From positions 27,011 to 91,010 of the forward strand of contig VCMS01000007.1 of the NCBI GenBank assembly GCA_022539475.1: a stretch of DNA of 64,000 nt, written 5' to 3'. This stretch comes from Gracilaria domingensis. Taxonomy: Eukaryota > Rhodophyta > Florideophyceae > Gracilariales > Gracilariaceae. The notes beneath the pieces were generated by a model. That model was given only the letters and a program-made list of their open reading frames with translations, made no database searches and was not told where the DNA came from. Positions 20,544 through 30,676 of the stretch are shown here, one piece after another. Position 1 is the stretch's first letter; each line of letters starts with the position of its first letter. The position numbers were made by a program, and so were the translations under genes.

Positions 20544-21356
20544 ATGCGCGCCGCGTGCGAGCGGCTGACCTACGGCCCCGCGCCCTCGCAGTACGTGCGC
20601 CTGCACTTCCCGCCACACGAGCCGCCCCGCCCGCTGATCGTCTTTGTGCACGGCGGCTTCTGGAAGTCGCGCCACGCGCTGCAGCCGCCCAGCGCGTCGT
20701 GCGACACGCTGCCGCCCGATCTCATCCAAAGCGGCTTCGTGCTCGCCGAGATCGAGTACCGCCGCAGCGACGATACGCAGTGGGGCTGGCCACACACCAA
20801 TCAAGACGTGCTGCTTGCGTTCAACACGCTCATGGCTCACGTATCGTCTCACGTCGATACGTCACACATCCTTCTACTCGGCCATAGCGCCGGTGGGACT
20901 CTGGCGCTGTGGCTGGGCGCTCAGCTTGTTCGCGAGAACGCACCGCACCTGCCATGTTGCGTAGTCGCGCTCGCCCCGGTTGCCGATCTCACCATGGCCG
21001 TACGTCTACGTCTTAGCGATGAAGGCGACGCCGTGCAGCGCTACATGCACGGCACGCCGGATCAGGTCCCTCAGCACTACCAGCAAGCCTGTCCTACAGC
21101 GCTGGCGTCCGAACTGGCCACGCTCAACGTGCGCCTGGTCGCTGCTGCCAATGACGATGACGTGCCCATTTCAGTCATTGACAGCTTGTGTGAGTGTATT
21201 CGAGACGCCCCTGTCCCCGAAAACCACAAGAGGGCGTCTCTTGTCGTTGACGTCTTCTCCAACGCAACGCATTGCGACCTGGTTAACGCCACGTCCTCGA
21301 CATGGGCCCATCTCCGAGACACCATGATCAAACTATGTACAAACCCCGCTACCTGA
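20544..21356 (+). CDS. alpha/beta-hydrolase, kynurenine formamidase/esterase-like
   Basis: The start is the ATG at 20544 (MRAACERLTYGP), after the GCC repeat, giving 270 residues. The oxyanion-hole motif HGGFW is at residues 36-40, and the nucleophile elbow GHSAGG at 113-118 puts the catalytic Ser at 115. The segment EYRRSDDTQWGWPHTNQDV (71-89) matches the YR..PxxxxD region of the formamidase/BD-FAE esterase group. The acid is probably in NDDDVPI and the His in NATHCDLV near the C-terminus. It should be a soluble hydrolase of small esters or amides. Kynurenine formamidase is the closest named activity, but the substrate is not proven. Confidence 0.85.
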   Translation: MRAACERLTYGPAPSQYVRLHFPPHEPPRPLIVFVHGGFWKSRHALQPPSASCDTLPPDLIQSGFVLAEIEYRRSDDTQWGWPHTNQDVLLAFNTLMAHVSSHVDTSHILLLGHSAGGTLALWLGAQLVRENAPHLPCCVVALAPVADLTMAVRLRLSDEGDAVQRYMHGTPDQVPQHYQQACPTALASELATLNVRLVAAANDDDVPISVIDSLCECIRDAPVPENHKRASLVVDVFSNATHCDLVNATSSTWAHLRDTMIKLCTNPAT

Positions 21357-21727
21357 TCCCCGCCATGAACCATCTATATACATTAAAACATCCTCTCCCC
21401 CCCCCCCACCCCCAACGCCTTCGCTATGAAACAAAACAGTTTCGCCGTCCGTCTGCAGTAGAAACCGCTCTCGGCTGTCCTGCAAACCGTGCCCGTTCCG
21501 TCAGAACTAACCAGAACCGGCGTTAGCTTCTGAGCTAACTCTCCTAACTACCTAGCGTTACAGTCAAAAAGTCTTCGAAGCTGATCCCGATGCCCCAAAG
21601 GCACCGTCGTAGCCCAAGCAACCGCACCAGCTCACCAACACACCAACTCCACTTGTTTACCGCACATTTCTACACTACCACTTTTTCATTTTTCTTTTCT
21701 TATAACATCCGGAAATCAGTCTCTTGT
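21357..21727. other. convergent 3' region
   Basis: Lies between the stops of the hydrolase (+) and importin (-) genes. It has a C-rich run near 21397-21415 and no gene. Confidence 0.5.
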
Positions 21728-24700
21728 TTATGCGGAGTTCACAACCGTCATCAGCTTCTGGCGCTGTTCTTCAGAGAGGTTGGCTGTAGCCGCGTGAAGC
21801 ATTTGTGGATACTTACTCCGAATGCCGTTGATCACATCAATGGCCATTCGAGTACCCTCTTCGTCGATAGTGTTCGTGCCCAGGATGGACAGAATCACAG
21901 CCAAGATCCGCGGCAGGTTGACAAAGTTTTCACCCAGGAACCTCGAGTCGCCAGTCTGTACGAACCGGATCAACGCAGAATGCATCACTCGCGCCTCAGA
22001 TTCGTCCGCTTTGGCCGGCAAGTAGTCGACAACCAAAGCTCCATACGAAAACGACTTGTCACCGACGTAATTCGGCTGGAACTCCATAATCTTCATCAAA
22101 GCCGCTACGGCATTATCCGTGGCATGCAAGTCCGTACTGGATTGGGCATTTGGATGCCTAATCACACCTTCGAGATGTGACAACAGAGCGGGAGTTGCAG
22201 AGGCAGCGAAATATTCTCCGCCAACCTGTGCGCACACCCCAACACCATAGCAAGCTGCTTGGCGAACGTCAGGGTCTTGATCAATTACATAAACGCACAT
22301 TGCAGGCAACACATTCTTGATGACAGCTAACCCTTCACGTCCACCGTGAAGAATTAAGTCATCAAATACGCACAGAGCCGCCTGACGTTCATACGCCGGT
22401 CGATTATCTTGCAACCGTAACCAGAAGATGCTCATGGTCGACACAGCCTCGGAACCCTCACTCAGTTCGTGCGTGTTTGTAAACGCTTCAACAAAGCCAT
22501 GATTTCCATGCACACGCAGGAAGGCATTCGTAGCTGTAACGACTCTTGAGAGCAGTTCTTCTTCTTTGGCTTCCTCTGCGGCTGCTTCTTCATTCGCTTC
22601 TTCGTCCCACTCTTCTTGTTCAGCTATTCGCCTTCTTTCCATGTTTCTCGCTTCACTCTCAAGTAGTACAATACTGATTGCTTTTGCCACTGGGATCATA
22701 GTTTCTCGACTTATTGCCGGAGGACCGACAATGCCACCGATTTGGCCGAGGGAATCCAGCATATGGACTAGAACGTCCACGTCCGGCTCCCCACGGATCG
22801 CATCAAGAAGTTGAGGCAACGCAAAGTTTATGATACTCATAACTTGAGCTCCAGATGGATCTTTCCCAGACTCCATCACGGACCTTATCAGGTCTGGGAT
22901 ACAATTTGCAGCGGCGGATCGGCAGTCCTCGTGGTAGAAAAACTTGAGCAGTGGTACCATAAGCTCCGTCACATGCGCAACATAATCGTAAAAGCCGCCG
23001 CGGAGCTCAGCTATAAAGCAAGTAAGCATAGTACAGGCTACAGCCTTGTCCTCCAAGGCAGAAGTTCTGATACCTACCCTCTTGTCACCAATAGTAAGAG
23101 TCTCGTATCCTTCCTCATCCTGACCGTCATCATCTTCCAGAACATCCAGAACAGTAATGTCTGGCTTTTGAGATGCGGCTTCAAGCAGTCTCGGCATCAC
23201 ATGAGGAAGGTAGGGAATGAACGAGGCCTTAAGACATCTGCATATGCGTGCGTATGCCTGCATGAGATAAAAGCTCTGGGGGTCGTCAGGATCATCGGCA
23301 TGCGCCGCAGCAGTGTTGACCAGCATTTTCATCACTGCGTCAGCGTCTGGACTAAACTTCTCAAAGCCGACACTCAACCCAACGAGCGAAATGCACTCCA
23401 TCACCTTTCCCCGTAACCTCCGCAAGTCCTTGTGGCCAGTTGTGGTCGACAGTACTTGCTTCAGTCGCGGCATAAACCAGTCATAGTAGTGCACAAAATG
23501 TTCCTCAGCCGCATCAGCTACAGCGGCAATGGCCGTTACAGCCTGTTCCTGAGTAATGCGATGATTCGCATTGAGCAGAGTCTGCAACTTGCCGAGAAGT
23601 TGGTCTAGGTACGGAGCTATCACCTCAGGCGACGCCTCATCACAAAAGTTGATAACAGCAGCGGCAGAATGACTTTGAACGCGTGGGTTATTCTTGTCAT
23701 CCATAACAGTGATAAGAGCGGTCACAATCTCCTTATGATACTCCTGCTGAATGCGAGGCCCAAAATCCGTGCACATTTGGCCGATACAGTTAATGGCGGC
23801 CCAGCGCACGCGAGGGTGCGGATCTAAGAACCTTTCCAGCGCAAGATGAATGACTGTACCCAGCTTTTGCTCAATTTGCTTACGGCAACCCTCGCCAATC
23901 TGTGAAATGGCAAGAAGCGCTGCATGACGGTAAACCCAATTCGTGTTCTGCAAGAATGCAGCTATAAGAGATTCAGCTACAGGGAGTACAGCCTTGCCGC
24001 CAAGAGCAATGGCCAAGCGATCTAAACTCTCTTGTCCACAGTCAAAATGAGTATACTCATTCGTGTCGTCCTCATCTTCCTGTTCATACCAGTCTCGGTC
24101 GTCCTCAATTTCAAGCATCATCTGTAGAGCCACAGGGAACACATTTGAAACAAAGGTTCCCATCTTTCTACATTGAGTCGGGAGTTTCTCAGCGATTGAA
24201 ACTAGAAACTCAAGACTCACTTGGCGGGGTCCGCCTTCCGAGGAAGAATTGGTTTTCTTGCAAACTTCCAACATAACGCCACAAACATCAGGGAGGTCCT
24301 TCTTGTAAAAGCAGGGCTCACTTTCGACTACTTCGATGAGCATTTCGATAGCATTCTTAGCATCTTCTTCATTCCCACTCGTAACAGCGCGTTGCACCGG
24401 CTGCAACATGAGGGGAATGAGATCGACAAACTCATTACACAAGGATTCCTCAAGTACACCAATAAGTGCTGTAGTGGCTCTGAGAGCAGCAAGAGATACA
24501 GGGAGCTCAGCATCTCTCAGGCCACTATGCAACGCGACCTTGAGTGTGGGCAAATGGGGCGCAAACACATTCTGCTCTAGAAACTCGGCAAGCTGCGCAA
24601 ATATATAAAGCGCGCTCTCGCGCTCATATGAAGTAGGGCTCTTCGTGAGCTCAAAGAGAGTTGGAAACAGTTCCGGCCACTGCGAAGGGCTCTTCTCAAT

Positions 24701-25075
24701 CAAGGGACCAGCCAAGACTGAAATGGTGTCACAAAGTTTCCTGCGAACATCACGCGGCGCTTGAGCACGAATGCCCATGAGCAACCTTGTCTTGACATGG
24801 TGCTTAACGTCGTTGTCAGCATGGGTCCATAACTCGGAGCATGAACGACGCATAAGAACGGCGGCCGTGCTGCGCACGATGGTGTCGACCCCAGGGGTGG
24901 CAGCAAGGGAAGAAAGGGCCTCGAGACAGAGTCCGGGCTTGGCGACAGCCTGGTTGTACTGTTCCTCGGCGGCGCCGCGGATGACGTTGTCCGGGTTTTG
25001 AAGGCGCTGCAGGATGTTGGACATCTCCTGGGCAGCCTGCGAGAGGGCTGGCGGAGCGCCGTTCTGAAGCGACAT
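21728..25075 (-). CDS. IPO5: importin-5 / karyopherin beta-3 (Kap121-type)
   Basis: Nuclear import receptor of the importin-beta family. It carries cargo such as ribosomal proteins and histones through the nuclear pore and releases it on binding RanGTP. The ATG at 25075 (MSLQNGAPP) gives 1115 residues, close to the ~1097 of human importin-5. The chain is made of HEAT repeats throughout. Importin-5-like blocks include the N-terminal RLQNPDNVIRGAAEEQYN, the acidic insert DDRDWYEQEDEDDTNEY around residues 345-360 (typical of this subfamily), HPRVRWAAINCIGQM and LRRLRGKVMECISLVG. A second acidic, Glu/Ala-rich stretch lies at about 845-865. It is a single exon, intact throughout. The 5' side is a GC-rich region shared with the VOC gene. 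Confidence 0.93.
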   Translation of the reverse strand: MSLQNGAPPALSQAAQEMSNILQRLQNPDNVIRGAAEEQYNQAVAKPGLCLEALSSLAATPGVDTIVRSTAAVLMRRSCSELWTHADNDVKHHVKTRLLMGIRAQAPRDVRRKLCDTISVLAGPLIEKSPSQWPELFPTLFELTKSPTSYERESALYIFAQLAEFLEQNVFAPHLPTLKVALHSGLRDAELPVSLAALRATTALIGVLEESLCNEFVDLIPLMLQPVQRAVTSGNEEDAKNAIEMLIEVVESEPCFYKKDLPDVCGVMLEVCKKTNSSSEGGPRQVSLEFLVSIAEKLPTQCRKMGTFVSNVFPVALQMMLEIEDDRDWYEQEDEDDTNEYTHFDCGQESLDRLAIALGGKAVLPVAESLIAAFLQNTNWVYRHAALLAISQIGEGCRKQIEQKLGTVIHLALERFLDPHPRVRWAAINCIGQMCTDFGPRIQQEYHKEIVTALITVMDDKNNPRVQSHSAAAVINFCDEASPEVIAPYLDQLLGKLQTLLNANHRITQEQAVTAIAAVADAAEEHFVHYYDWFMPRLKQVLSTTTGHKDLRRLRGKVMECISLVGLSVGFEKFSPDADAVMKMLVNTAAAHADDPDDPQSFYLMQAYARICRCLKASFIPYLPHVMPRLLEAASQKPDITVLDVLEDDDGQDEEGYETLTIGDKRVGIRTSALEDKAVACTMLTCFIAELRGGFYDYVAHVTELMVPLLKFFYHEDCRSAAANCIPDLIRSVMESGKDPSGAQVMSIINFALPQLLDAIRGEPDVDVLVHMLDSLGQIGGIVGPPAISRETMIPVAKAISIVLLESEARNMERRRIAEQEEWDEEANEEAAAEEAKEEELLSRVVTATNAFLRVHGNHGFVEAFTNTHELSEGSEAVSTMSIFWLRLQDNRPAYERQAALCVFDDLILHGGREGLAVIKNVLPAMCVYVIDQDPDVRQAACYGVGVCAQVGGEYFAASATPALLSHLEGVIRHPNAQSSTDLHATDNAVAALMKIMEFQPNYVGDKSFSYGALVVDYLPAKADESEARVMHSALIRFVQTGDSRFLGENFVNLPRILAVILSILGTNTIDEEGTRMAIDVINGIRSKYPQMLHAATANLSEEQRQKLMTVVNSA

Positions 25076-25958
25076 GATGGAAGGAGCGAATTTGTGCGGG
25101 GGTAAACAGTAGTTGGGAGGTAAATACGAGGTGTGGGGTAAGGGATCAGGGCGGGGCGCCTTGCATACGGCCGGTGATAAGGGAGACGGGGAAGGGATTG
25201 TGCTGGCAGTGGGAGGGGATAGGGAGCGAGAGGGGGGAATGGAAGAGTTAGTGAGGAGTAGAGGGCAAAGGAGCACGCCGAGGAGGAAGATCTGCCAGGT
25301 GGCCAGAAGGAGCGCTCACTAACGGGAGGAAGGAACGGAGGCGACGGGCGCGACGGGGAGGGACTCCACAGGCGGCCTTGAAAAAGGGCGCGCAGGGAAA
25401 GCGAGGGCGCTCAAACAGGCGGGGGCGCCAAGCAAGCAAGTGGGGGGGGGGGGGAGGGGGGGGAGGGGGAGACAGGCAGGCTGGGGGCGCAGATGCGGGG
25501 GCCAGTTGGGGGTGGGGAGGTGAGGGGGGTGAGTAGAAGGTACAAGCCGACGGTGGCGGTCGACGGCGGAGGGGGGGGAGAAACGGGAAGTGACGACGGC
25601 GGCAACGGCGACGACGGGGGGGGGGGGGGGTGAGGCGAAGGTGCGCGAAGAACGGCTCGCGCGGCGTGCCGCGCCCGCGCGCGCTGGTTTTGCAGCCGCG
25701 GCGGCGCCCAACGCCGCGCGCGCGCGTGTCCAGCGCGGTGGAGGCGCGCGACGTGGCGCACGTGGCGGCGCCATCTGTTCTGCGCGCCCAGTGCGCGCGC
25801 GCCACGTGCGGCGCGCTCAAAGGCGGGCGCTTTTTTTGGCGCGTGGCGTGGCACGCGCTGCGCCCGGCCCCGCGCTCGCGCTGGCGCGGCGCGCTCGAGG
25901 CCGCGCGCGGCAGCGGTTCCGGCTCTCCGCGCGGCGCGGCCGCGAGCTGCGCGGCGCG
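25076..25958. promoter_or_regulatory. divergent promoter region with G-runs and GCGC palindromes
   Basis: About 880 bp separate importin-5 (-) and the VOC gene (+). The half near importin has long G-runs (25440-25475, 25610-25631). The half near the VOC gene is over 75% GC by eye, with many GCGC steps and an E2F-like TTTTTTTGGCGCG at about 25830-25842. Long frames on both strands here are compositional and are not called as genes. Confidence 0.45.
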
Positions 25959-26570
25959 ATGACGATGGAGGCGGCCGCGTTCCTGGTGCCGCCGCTGCGC
26001 GCCGCGCGCCGTCATGGCGCGCTGCCGCGCCGCCGCGCCGTGTGCTCCCCGCCGCGCGTGGCCGTCAGCGCGTCGCAGGCCGCGCCCGTGCGCTACGGCG
26101 CCATTCAGCACGCTGGCGTGCTCGTCCGGGACACGGCTGTGGCGAAGGACTTCTACATCAACGTGTTCGGCATGGTGGACGACTCCCATCTGCGCAACCC
26201 CAAGCTGCCCTTCGACGGCGCCTTTGTCAAGGCGGGCGCCTCGCAGATTCATCTCATGCAGCTGCCGTCGCCGGACCCGTTGGACGGCCGCCCGGAACAT
26301 GGCGGACGGTACGTTGTTCTGGCTTCGCGCTTTTCTCCTCTCTAGTTGCGACCTCTCACACTTGTTTAATTGTCATGTATCGTATCACTGCGTTGCGACG
26401 GGTTTAGTGATAGGCACGTGGCTGTCACTGTCAACGACCTAGACCCGCTCATTGCCTCGCTTGAAAAGCACAACAGGCCGTATACCTTCAGTAGGAGCGG
26501 CCGTCGCGCCGTGTTTACCCGTGACTTGGACGCCAATGCGCTCGAATTCATCGAGGACGCGTCCTTGTAA
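25959..26570 (+). CDS. VOC (glyoxalase/dioxygenase fold) protein, probably organellar
   Basis: Two exons, 25959-26308 and 26408-26570, with a 99-nt GT..AG intron, give 170 residues. After an Arg/Ala/Ser-rich N-terminus of about 45 residues that looks like a plastid or mitochondrial transit peptide (ending near VAVSASQ), two beta-alpha-beta-beta-beta units follow. They start at IQHAGVLVRDTAVAKDFY and DRHVAVTVNDLDPLIASLE. Likely metal ligands are His in IQHAG, His in SQIHLMQL, His in DRHVAV and Glu in LEFIED, the usual four positions of the family. The intron falls between the two halves. The enzyme could be a glyoxalase I-like lyase or another VOC member; the substrate is unknown. Confidence 0.82.
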
Positions 26571-26902
26571 CTTGGATACTTGCTTGCCCGTCTTGCTCTT
26601 TAATTTCTTGTCTTTGCCTGCTCTGCTGTCTATACTTTCTCTGCTCATGGCGCCAAACAAATTAAATGCGCTCTACTAGAAGCTGTTTCCAAAGCTTGTT
26701 CTTTACTGCATCCTATTCTTCGTCAGCTGACGTTTGCAACACGTTGTCATTTTTTTGTAAACGCTCTCACTTCCGTGCGTCTCTTTCAACGCACCGGGCG
26801 CAAACTTGTGTATATTCCGCCTCGCCACTTCCATCCTGTCCGTCTACCACGTAACCCCGCCCTGATGGAACACGTAAATGTCACGAGTCATCAAATTCAA
26901 CC
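26571..26902. other. convergent 3' region
   Basis: Lies between the VOC gene (+) and the secreted protein gene (-). No gene is seen. Confidence 0.5.
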
Positions 26903-27328
26903 TCAGCACTCATGAAAGTACGATCGCAAAACTTCGTAGTGAAAACGTTTCGGTCTCGCCTTCGCACACGGGCAAGCCCTCACGTTCATCGTACAATTCT
27001 GTCCCCCACCACAGTCGCGATCTAGTGTGAATATTTCGGCATCCAAATGCTCCATACAGCGCCACACCGTTGAATCCACATTTACACGCGAGCATTTGTG
27101 AGTTGCTCTGCGGTCGACGTCGCCATCACATGCAAGCGCAGGAATGTAGCTAAACGCGCACACGCGATATTCGCACCAATCGTACCCATTCTTATCAATG
27201 TCCTCCGCCGGCGATTCTACACAACGAGTCACTTCTTCTGAGAGGCGACAGTCATATTCGTCAGCAACTGCCGTCATGACCAGCACCAAAAGCGTAAAGG
27301 AGACTGTCAATAAGATGGAAGACGTCAT
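26903..27328 (-). CDS. small secreted cysteine-rich protein
   Basis: 141 residues from the ATG at 27328. Residues 1-22 are a clear signal peptide (hydrophobic LLTVSFTLLVLVMTAVA, cleavage before DEYDC). The mature part has 12 cysteines, an even number suited to six disulfides, ending in ACPCAKARP and a C-terminal Cys. There is one N-glycosylation sequon (NCTM). I do not recognise the family. A role outside the cell, in the wall or in defence, is inference. A TATA-like TATATACTAAG lies upstream near 27460 on the opposite reading. Confidence 0.72.
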   Translation of the reverse strand: MTSSILLTVSFTLLVLVMTAVADEYDCRLSEEVTRCVESPAEDIDKNGYDWCEYRVCAFSYIPALACDGDVDRRATHKCSRVNVDSTVWRCMEHLDAEIFTLDRDCGGGQNCTMNVRACPCAKARPKRFHYEVLRSYFHEC

Positions 27329-28269
27329 TGGTGTCTTATCGACAACTTTTCAATCCGAGTGGATTGCAGAAATGCTGAGGCTGAAAAGCTGTAGCTACTG
27401 AGAAAGGGAGCTGCGCAGGTAGTGAAGGTCGAGCAACACATAAAGGCGCAGCCGCCTTTTATATACTAAGTTGCCCCGGTCTTTGTAACTATTCGTATTC
27501 GGCTTCTTTCAATGCACACATCCTCACGCACCCACACATATCAGGGCAAGCAATAGTTTCGTAATCAAAGCTTATGTGGAATCATTATGCGCAGACAGGG
27601 AGAGTCTCTGAAATATAATGTTTATCTGTTCAGCAGCTTCCCCATATCGCCACACTCTCTGCCTTATCCGCACGACATTGAATATTTCGTCCACTAAAAG
27701 TCACTCTCCGAACATCAATAACTTGTTTCACATGAAACAAATATCAACAGCAACATCATAACTGCTATGAACTATACGGACGCATTAGTTGTGCGACACA
27801 GCATCATTCTTACTACATTTTTGCTGATGGAAGTGTGGAGTGCGATATGGCATTTGCGAGCGTGCTTCAGTCCGTTTACCCTAACCGAGGTAGAAAAGTG
27901 ATCAAATGAGAGCAAAGTATTAGATATAAGGAAAGAAAAGTGGGAATCGTCCTCTTGCTTCATCCATGAAGCAACTATGGATGAACGAGATTTGTTGCGA
28001 AGAATGATGTCATGGGGTCTGTAATCAATACACGTATGAAGGGTGACTTTCACCCGCCATCGTTAAAAACTGCAACTTTGCACTCGTGTTTGACAGTTGT
28101 TTTACAGGAACGTCCAGAGATTTTGACAATGTTGCAACGCCTCTCATGAATGATGAATTGGGCCTCAAGCCTCTTTGACGTGCTTTGGTACGGAACTGGG
28201 ACATTGTAGTTTCATCATGTCTGGTCAATAGATAGGCCAAACTCACAAGTACAAGCGAAGCAGTTTACC
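27329..28269. other. intergenic, no confident gene
   Basis: AT-richer DNA. Minus-strand frames at 27772-28053 and 28025-28246 show no recognisable domain and no good coding bias. I leave them uncalled. Confidence 0.5.
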
Positions 28270-28978
28270 ATGGCAGTACCGCCCACTAAAGCGGAGCACT
28301 TCGCCGAGTTAGATGCAGCACGTCGTGAGGATGCCAACTTACCACCACCACGTATGCTGGTATTGGTAGGTATTCCAGGTACGTCCGTCTCACAACGCAG
28401 CGAGTCTACCGCGTTAGTGCGCTAACAAAGGACGAAAAAATGAGCGCACAGGCTCCGGAAAGAGCACGTTTTCAATGCATCTATGCGACGTGGGGTGGGT
28501 TCGAGTATCACAGGACGACCTTGGCAACAGAAGAAAGTGCGAATTACAAACGGTTCAACTGCTACGCGAAGGGCGAAATGTAGTGATTGATCGCTGTAAC
28601 TTTGACAAGTCGCAACGAAAACATTGGGTAGGTACGTGTATTGACACCCCACGAATGTACAACGCGTGTGGAGTGTGGACTATTTGAGACGCTGACAGAC
28701 TGAAACTAAACGACTGAAACGCAGACTTTGCAAAGGCCAGAGGAAGCGCTTGTGGTGTGATTGTGTTCGCCACGTCTCTCGAGGTGTGCATGACACGCGT
28801 GCGCACCAGAAAAGATCATCCGACATTGAAGGGCGAGGAGGACGATGAAATGGTGGTGAAGTACATGGCCGACCAATTTGTGTTTCCAGATCGTACCGAA
28901 GGGTTCGCGTTCTGTCGAGTGATTCGTTCCGAAGCGGACCAAGAGCGAGTGCTAACAGAAATTTTGACAGCGCCCTGA
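28270..28978 (+). CDS. P-loop kinase, polynucleotide-kinase-like (AAA_33 type)
   Basis: Three exons, 28270-28378, 28452-28631 and 28725-28978 (introns 73 and 93 nt, GT..AG), give 180 residues in one frame. The first intron splits the Walker A loop, GIPG then SGKST, at about residues 33-42. Next come the base/acceptor segment RVSQDDLGN and the VVIDRCNFDKSQRKHWV block, and later VIVFATSLEVCMTRVRTRKDHPTL, which has the lid arginines. These are the motifs of 5'-kinases related to PNKP and to the kinase part of plant bHLH140/aprataxin-type proteins. A role in nucleic-acid end repair is plausible; a small-molecule kinase is the alternative. No phosphatase or HIT domain is attached. Confidence 0.8.
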
Positions 28979-29153
28979 TGCACAAGACAGGAACATATAA
29001 AGCAAAAAAGGCACGAAACAGACAATGGTCCTTTACTTGAGCGTTAATGCAACGGAAAACGTAGAATACACGATCATGTCGGGGCTGGGGTGGAGAAGCA
29101 CGGCGGGATATGGCCGTTGGTGGGCGGGGTTCATTTCGACGGCGAACGGGGGA

Positions 29154-29503
29154 CTAATCATCGGTGTCCATGGCGTCCGGCGCGGCGGGGGTGGTTGAGG
29201 TGGACGAGTTGATGTTGGCCTTACTCTTCGTGCCACCAGTTCCCTGTTTCGAGCTAAGGAACGTCTGATAGTACTCAGACTTGACGTCGTAAATCATGTC
29301 TGAACGTCGCCGCAAACACAAACTGGTTGTTACACAGAGGGTGAAACCGACACGGGTCGAGAGTAACGGCGGCGGTTGCGTGGAACGACGACGACGGCGA
29401 CGTCGACGTCTTCGCACTCACCGTCGCGGTCACGTGCGCGGATCAAACGGTGCGCGTTTTTGACGGGCGCATTGCACACGCGGCACAGCTGTCTTCGTCC
29501 CAT
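29154..29503 (-). CDS. possible small two-exon gene, unknown
   Basis: ATG at 29503 (MGRRQLCRVCN), exon 29503-29422, donor GTGAGT, 122-nt intron 29421-29300, acceptor TTCAG, exon 29299-29154. Joined, they give 75 residues with a CxxC near the start and an acidic Ser/Thr tail ending MDTDD. The splice sites and frame agree, and the distal exon (MIYDVKSEYYQTFLSS) looks coding. I recognise no family. It lies tail-to-tail with the kinase gene and head-to-head with RCE1, 130 bp away. Confidence 0.4.
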
Positions 29504-29633
29504 CGTGCATCGCGCGTGCTTGTATTCGCATGCGCGCACGAAATGGCCGGAGCGGGCACGTATCTAGATAGCTCTCGCGTTTCGCCGTAGCTGAGCGCCT
29601 CGAGAGCGCCATGGTTCGACGCCACACAGCGCC

Positions 29634-30416
29634 ATGACGGAGTGCCCATCGCCGCCCATAAGCGTGCTCGAGGCGGTGGCGTCGTCGCTGTCCATCACTG
29701 CGTTCTACGTGGGCAGTCTCTATCTGCCGTTCAATCGCGGCCACAGAGATGAGGCGCCGATCATTCGACGCCGTCTGCTCACGCTGGCCATTCTGCTTGT
29801 GGCGGTGGAGTTGTACGTGCGTGCGCGCCTTCACGCGGCGGTTGAACCGCGCTTGACGCCCGATTTCGCCGCGTTGGCTGTCGGGCTCTCGCTCACTTTG
29901 CTGCTTTACGCGGGGCATCTTGCGGCGCTTCCTCTACACCAAGTAGTGGGTGGCTTGAGGTATTCCTTTTCGGACCGCCGTGAACGCTACATGGCGCTCA
30001 GAAACTATGCGCTGGGCCCGTTGCTAGAGGAAATTTGCTTCAGAAGGCATGTGCTGTTGTTGTGGTCATGCCATTCAGCTGCGCCCCGTGTTCTCTTTGC
30101 GGCTACAATGTTCGCATTGGCGCACGTCCATCACGGAGTATCCGTCAGCTATTCCGTCGTGCTGACGCAGTTTGTCATCACGTTTCTGTTCGGCACGTAC
30201 GCAGGCGCGCTGTACGTGGGCACGCGATCGGTATGGGCTTCATTCGCAGCGCACGTGCTGTGTAACATGCTGGAATTGCCGAGCTTTGAGGCAATTTCAT
30301 CGCACCCGCATCGATCAGTTATCACCGCTTTCTATGTCGGCGCGCTGGTGATGTTTGCCGTCGCATTCGCGCCCGTCACCACGCTGGTGCGGCCCCGCAG
30401 CTCGGCGTCACAATGA
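29634..30416 (+). CDS. RCE1: CAAX prenyl protease 2 (RCE1)
   Basis: RCE1 is an ER-membrane CPBP-family endopeptidase. It removes the last three residues of prenylated CAAX proteins such as Ras and Rho GTPases. The 260-residue single-exon product has about seven hydrophobic helices and the active-site motifs in order: EExxxR at residues 132-137 (LLEEICFRRH), the His cluster HVHH at 164-167 and HVLCN at 207-211. The phrase RNYALGPLLEE just before the motif matches RCE1 rather than bacterial CPBP relatives. Length is slightly under the yeast and human proteins (about 315-330). The ATG is the first in frame. Confidence 0.88.
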   Translation: MTECPSPPISVLEAVASSLSITAFYVGSLYLPFNRGHRDEAPIIRRRLLTLAILLVAVELYVRARLHAAVEPRLTPDFAALAVGLSLTLLLYAGHLAALPLHQVVGGLRYSFSDRRERYMALRNYALGPLLEEICFRRHVLLLWSCHSAAPRVLFAATMFALAHVHHGVSVSYSVVLTQFVITFLFGTYAGALYVGTRSVWASFAAHVLCNMLELPSFEAISSHPHRSVITAFYVGALVMFAVAFAPVTTLVRPRSSASQ

Positions 30417-30676
30417 GGAGGAGGGAGGTGACCGAGCCGACAGATTTGGGTGCTTTTCAAACTGGCAAGCATGCCGACGAGCGCGCTTCCCGCCATTTAT
30501 TTGATTTTGAGCGCTTTGCGCACCACTGTCGACTGCATCTTGCGTGTAATCTATCTATCCACCTCAAGCGCCTTGGGTATCAGCGCGGCCGTTGATCCGC
30601 CTGCCCTTCGCGTGGGAGTGCCAAGCTCAGCTCCGCTCTCGTTCCTTGACATCTCCACATCCACCCACCTCTAACC

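Noticed and set aside
24221-24580. Plus-strand ORFs inside importin-5
   Set aside because: Antisense shadows of a fully intact, recognised gene.
25248-26300. 350-codon minus-strand ORF
   Set aside because: Shadow of the VOC gene and of the G-rich promoter; the product is Pro/Arg-rich with no domain.
29376-29567. Plus-strand frame reading like a WD40 strand (CADQTVRVFDG)
   Set aside because: A single short match, with no further repeats and no splice context; it overlaps a better minus-strand gene model.
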